Origin: an uncultured Oscillospiraceae bacterium
GTDB taxonomy: Bacteria > Bacillota > Clostridia > Oscillospirales > Acutalibacteraceae
Length of the DNA: 6,656 bases
Assembly (NCBI GenBank): GCA_900539855.1
Contig: UQDO01000057.1
Location: 1-6,656 of the forward strand
Direction: 5' to 3'
Of the stretch, positions 6,483 to 6,656 are shown piece after piece. The notes under the pieces were generated by a model. It was not told the DNA's origin, did no database searches, and saw only the letters and a program-made list of their open reading frames with translations. The translations under genes were made by a program, and so were the position numbers. The first letter of the stretch is position 1, and each line of letters starts with the position of its first letter.

Positions 6483-6551
6483 CCGACGGATTGTCGCAAC
6501 AGACATACACTCAGCGGTAGTAAGTATTCAAAACAATAAATTAACACCTTG

Positions 6552-6590
6552 TACGGCAGGGGGGCAAATCCCCTGCCGTATTTAGTTTAT
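6552..6590 (+). terminator. Intrinsic terminator after the amidase gene
   Basis: An 11-bp perfect GC-rich stem, TACGGCAGGGG (6552-6562) with CCCCTGCCGTA (6570-6580), has a 7-base loop and is followed by TTTAGTTTAT. The T-tract is interrupted but usable. It lies 70 bases past the amidase stop and probably ends the two-gene plus-strand transcript. Confidence 0.8.
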
Positions 6591-6618
6591 AATTTTATGA
6601 CGTAAATTTTAGTTTATA
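6581..6618 (+). repeat. Direct repeat TTTAGTTTATA
   Basis: TTTAGTTTATA occurs at 6581-6591, as the tail of the terminator, and again at 6608-6618 within the right copy of the inverted intergenic repeat. The two copies start 27 bases apart. Confidence 0.5.
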
Positions 6619-6651
6619 GGTGAATAGCGTTCTTATAATTAATTGACAGAC
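6603..6651 (+). repeat. Right copy of the inverted intergenic repeat
   Basis: TAAATTTTAGTTTAT (6603-6617) and ATTGACAGAC (6642-6651) are exact reverse complements of two blocks at 92-106 and 68-77, in mirror order. The CGTAGG that ends the window (6651-6656) also mirrors CCTACG at 5-10, but six bases alone could be chance. The copy lies just past the terminator of the amidase gene. Confidence 0.5.
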
Positions 6652-6656
6652 GTAGG

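Noticed and set aside
6643..6656. TTGACA at 6643-6648 as the -35 of an outward promoter
   Set aside because: The window ends before any -10 could be seen, and the equivalent TTGACA in the mirror copy (76-71) has no good -10 at the right distance.
1..6656. CRISPR arrays, tRNA genes, insertion sequences, phage or defence genes
   Set aside because: I looked for regularly spaced repeats, tRNA-like folds, transposase motifs and defence-type domains and saw none.

Overview
The window reads as chromosomal DNA of an anaerobic, spore-forming member of the Firmicutes, most likely class Clostridia and perhaps near the Ruminococcaceae/Oscillospiraceae. The pointers are a full-length SpoIIE, an A-type (ancestral architecture) RNase P RNA rather than the B-type of Bacilli, moderate GC with AT-rich intergenic gaps, and strong AGGAGG-like ribosome binding sites. 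The genus is not determined.

Layout. A gene-free left edge (1-161) carries one copy of a short repeat. The minus strand then holds, in transcription order from right to left, a GTG-started AlkD-like DNA glycosylase (5018-4305), a YibE/F-family membrane protein overlapping it (4330-3029), the RNase P RNA gene rnpB (2990-2655) with its own promoter and a strong terminator (2654-2612), and spoIIE (2480-162) with its own promoter. The plus strand holds a flavin reductase-like protein (5169-5666) followed 45 bases later by a membrane-anchored amidase of the Amidase_2 family (5712-6482), then a terminator (6552-6590). A second, inverted copy of the left-edge repeat lies near the right edge (6603-6651).

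How the parts relate. alkD-like and yibE-like probably form one transcript from a promoter near 5078-5106. That promoter is interleaved with the plus-strand promoter of the flavin reductase/amidase pair, so the two directions should compete for RNA polymerase. rnpB is transcribed separately, with its promoter squeezed into the 38 bases after the yibE-like stop. Its terminator insulates spoIIE, whose promoter has a consensus -35 and -10 separated by 22 bases and a Spo0A-box-like sequence over the -35. That matches the arrangement known for Spo0A-activated sigma-A promoters such as B. subtilis spoIIG and spoIIE.

No mobile element, CRISPR array, tRNA or obvious novel multi-gene system is visible. 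The genes are ordinary; the most interesting signals are in the intergenic DNA: the spoIIE promoter, the interleaved divergent promoters, a possible Shine-Dalgarno-masking leader, and the inverted repeat pair at the two edges.
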